Source: Vibrio injensis
GTDB lineage: Bacteria > Pseudomonadota > Gammaproteobacteria > Enterobacterales > Vibrionaceae
Reading direction: 5' to 3'
Length of the DNA stretch: 64,000 nt
Assembly (NCBI RefSeq): GCF_001895205.1
Contig: NZ_BDJF01000027.1
Span: 124,001-188,000, forward strand
Shown: in pieces, positions 63,698-64,000 of the stretch
Layout: each line of letters opens with the position of its first letter
How positions within the stretch are numbered: the stretch's first letter is position 1
Made by a program: the position numbers and the translations under genes
Notes under the pieces: generated by a model
Databases searched by the model: none
Seen by the model: the letters and a program-made list of their open reading frames with translations, nothing else
What the model was told of the DNA's origin: nothing

Positions 63698-64000
63698 ATG
63701 AATATTGGTATCAATGAATCTGATCGCATTAACATTGCCCAAGGACTAAAACGGTTACTCGCCGATTCGTACACCCTGTACCTACAAACCCATAATTTCC
63801 ATTGGAACATTACTGGGCCACAGTTCCGTGAACTGCATTTAATGTTTGAAGAGCACTACACAGAGCTTGCGGTGGCAGTGGATGATATCGCCGAGCGTAT
63901 TCGCTCTCTAGACGTGGCTGCGCCAGGAACCTATAAAGAATTTGCCGAGCTTAGCTCAATTAAAGAAGTGGTAGGATTAACTGATGGCGTAGAGATGGTT
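63698..64000 (+). CDS. dps: Dps-family ferritin-like DNA-protection protein (3' end outside window)
   Basis: The first 101 codons are present; the gene continues past the window. AAAGGAG lies 6 nt before ATG 63698. The ferroxidase-site residues of the Dps dodecamer are visible: the His pair in [13 protein letters not shown], and Asp/Glu in [15 protein letters not shown]. Dps proteins store iron and remove peroxide. The neighbour katG on the opposite strand suggests a shared peroxide response. No basic N-terminal tail of E. coli Dps type is present ([17 protein letters not shown]), so DNA binding is uncertain. Confidence 0.92.
   Translation, partial: MNIGINESDRINIAQGLKRLLADSYTLYLQTHNFHWNITGPQFRELHLMFEEHYTELAVAVDDIAERIRSLDVAAPGTYKEFAELSSIKEVVGLTDGVEMV

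Overview
The window looks like part of the smaller chromosome of a Vibrio species. The gene content and neighbourhoods (speAB, a hut heme cluster, pyrC, malEFG/malK, speG, kbl-tdh, zwf-pgl-gnd, a thermolabile-hemolysin-type lipase, and small proteins of the DUF406, DUF2999 and DUF3297 families) are those usually found in Vibrionaceae. Base composition is moderate and coding density is high. No phage, insertion sequence, integron, rRNA or tRNA was seen. The only mobile-type sequences are ERIC (IRU) elements of about 127 bp, three close to consensus and several degraded, all read in the same orientation. The species cannot be fixed from sequence alone. The LuxR/LuxI pair resembles VanR/VanI of V. 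anguillarum.

Layout. 1-2283: end of speB and all of speA (arginine to agmatine to putrescine). 2575-4533: a membrane TPR protein and a small MscS channel. 4615-9089: heme use, with hutX-hutZ diverging from hutB-hutC-hutD across a Fur-box-like sequence, then a TetR regulator; hutW and tonB1-exbBD are not in the locus. 9477-14315: a DUF406 protein, a secreted protein of eight exact 20-residue repeats, an HTH-less AraC-type protein, an acyltransferase behind a FadR-like site, and a YcbX/reductase fusion. 14517-18467: pyrC with a PurR-like box, an M14-type peptidase whose stop codon lies in an ERIC element, and an AraC regulator diverging from an EamA transporter. 18642-21865: glpR, a tail-to-tail luxR/luxI pair, an almost perfect lux box and a thioesterase. 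22082-23330: three small proteins.

23629-29202 is the maltose ABC transporter, malEFG on the minus strand and malK on the plus strand, around a 0.7 kb regulatory region with MalT-like motifs and a strong terminator ahead of malK. 29258-33014: an EamA/MocR pair, speG, and a 2OG-Fe(II) oxygenase behind a Fur-like box. 33222-40260 is a glycerol/dihydroxyacetone cluster: an ATP-type dihydroxyacetone kinase, a PTS-type DhaK-DhaL pair without DhaM, glycerol dehydrogenase, and a DhaR regulator. Paired 15-bp palindromes 33 bp apart lie upstream of both kinase units. 40388-43985: small and periplasmic proteins and kbl-tdh. 44361-48395: a secreted lipase, a subtilase with a PA insertion, and a free-standing propeptide-like protein. 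48691-54006: a LysR regulator, cytochrome b562, a YcdX phosphatase and a large HD-GYP protein. 54241-58200: zwf-pgl-gnd and a 46-residue ORF. 58263-64000: a LysR regulator diverging from an exported beta-lactamase-fold protein that has lost its metal ligands plus a DsbA-like protein, then katG and the start of a Dps-family gene.

The most interesting signal is the lux box at 21018-21037. It has a -10-like hexamer at proper spacing on both sides. One side reads luxI. The other reads an ORF-less stretch of about 100 nt that ends in a strong intrinsic terminator, which suggests a quorum-sensing-controlled small RNA. The second is the DhaKL pair without its phosphoryl donor, beside an ATP-dependent kinase and DhaR, which suggests that DhaKL serves as a sensor.
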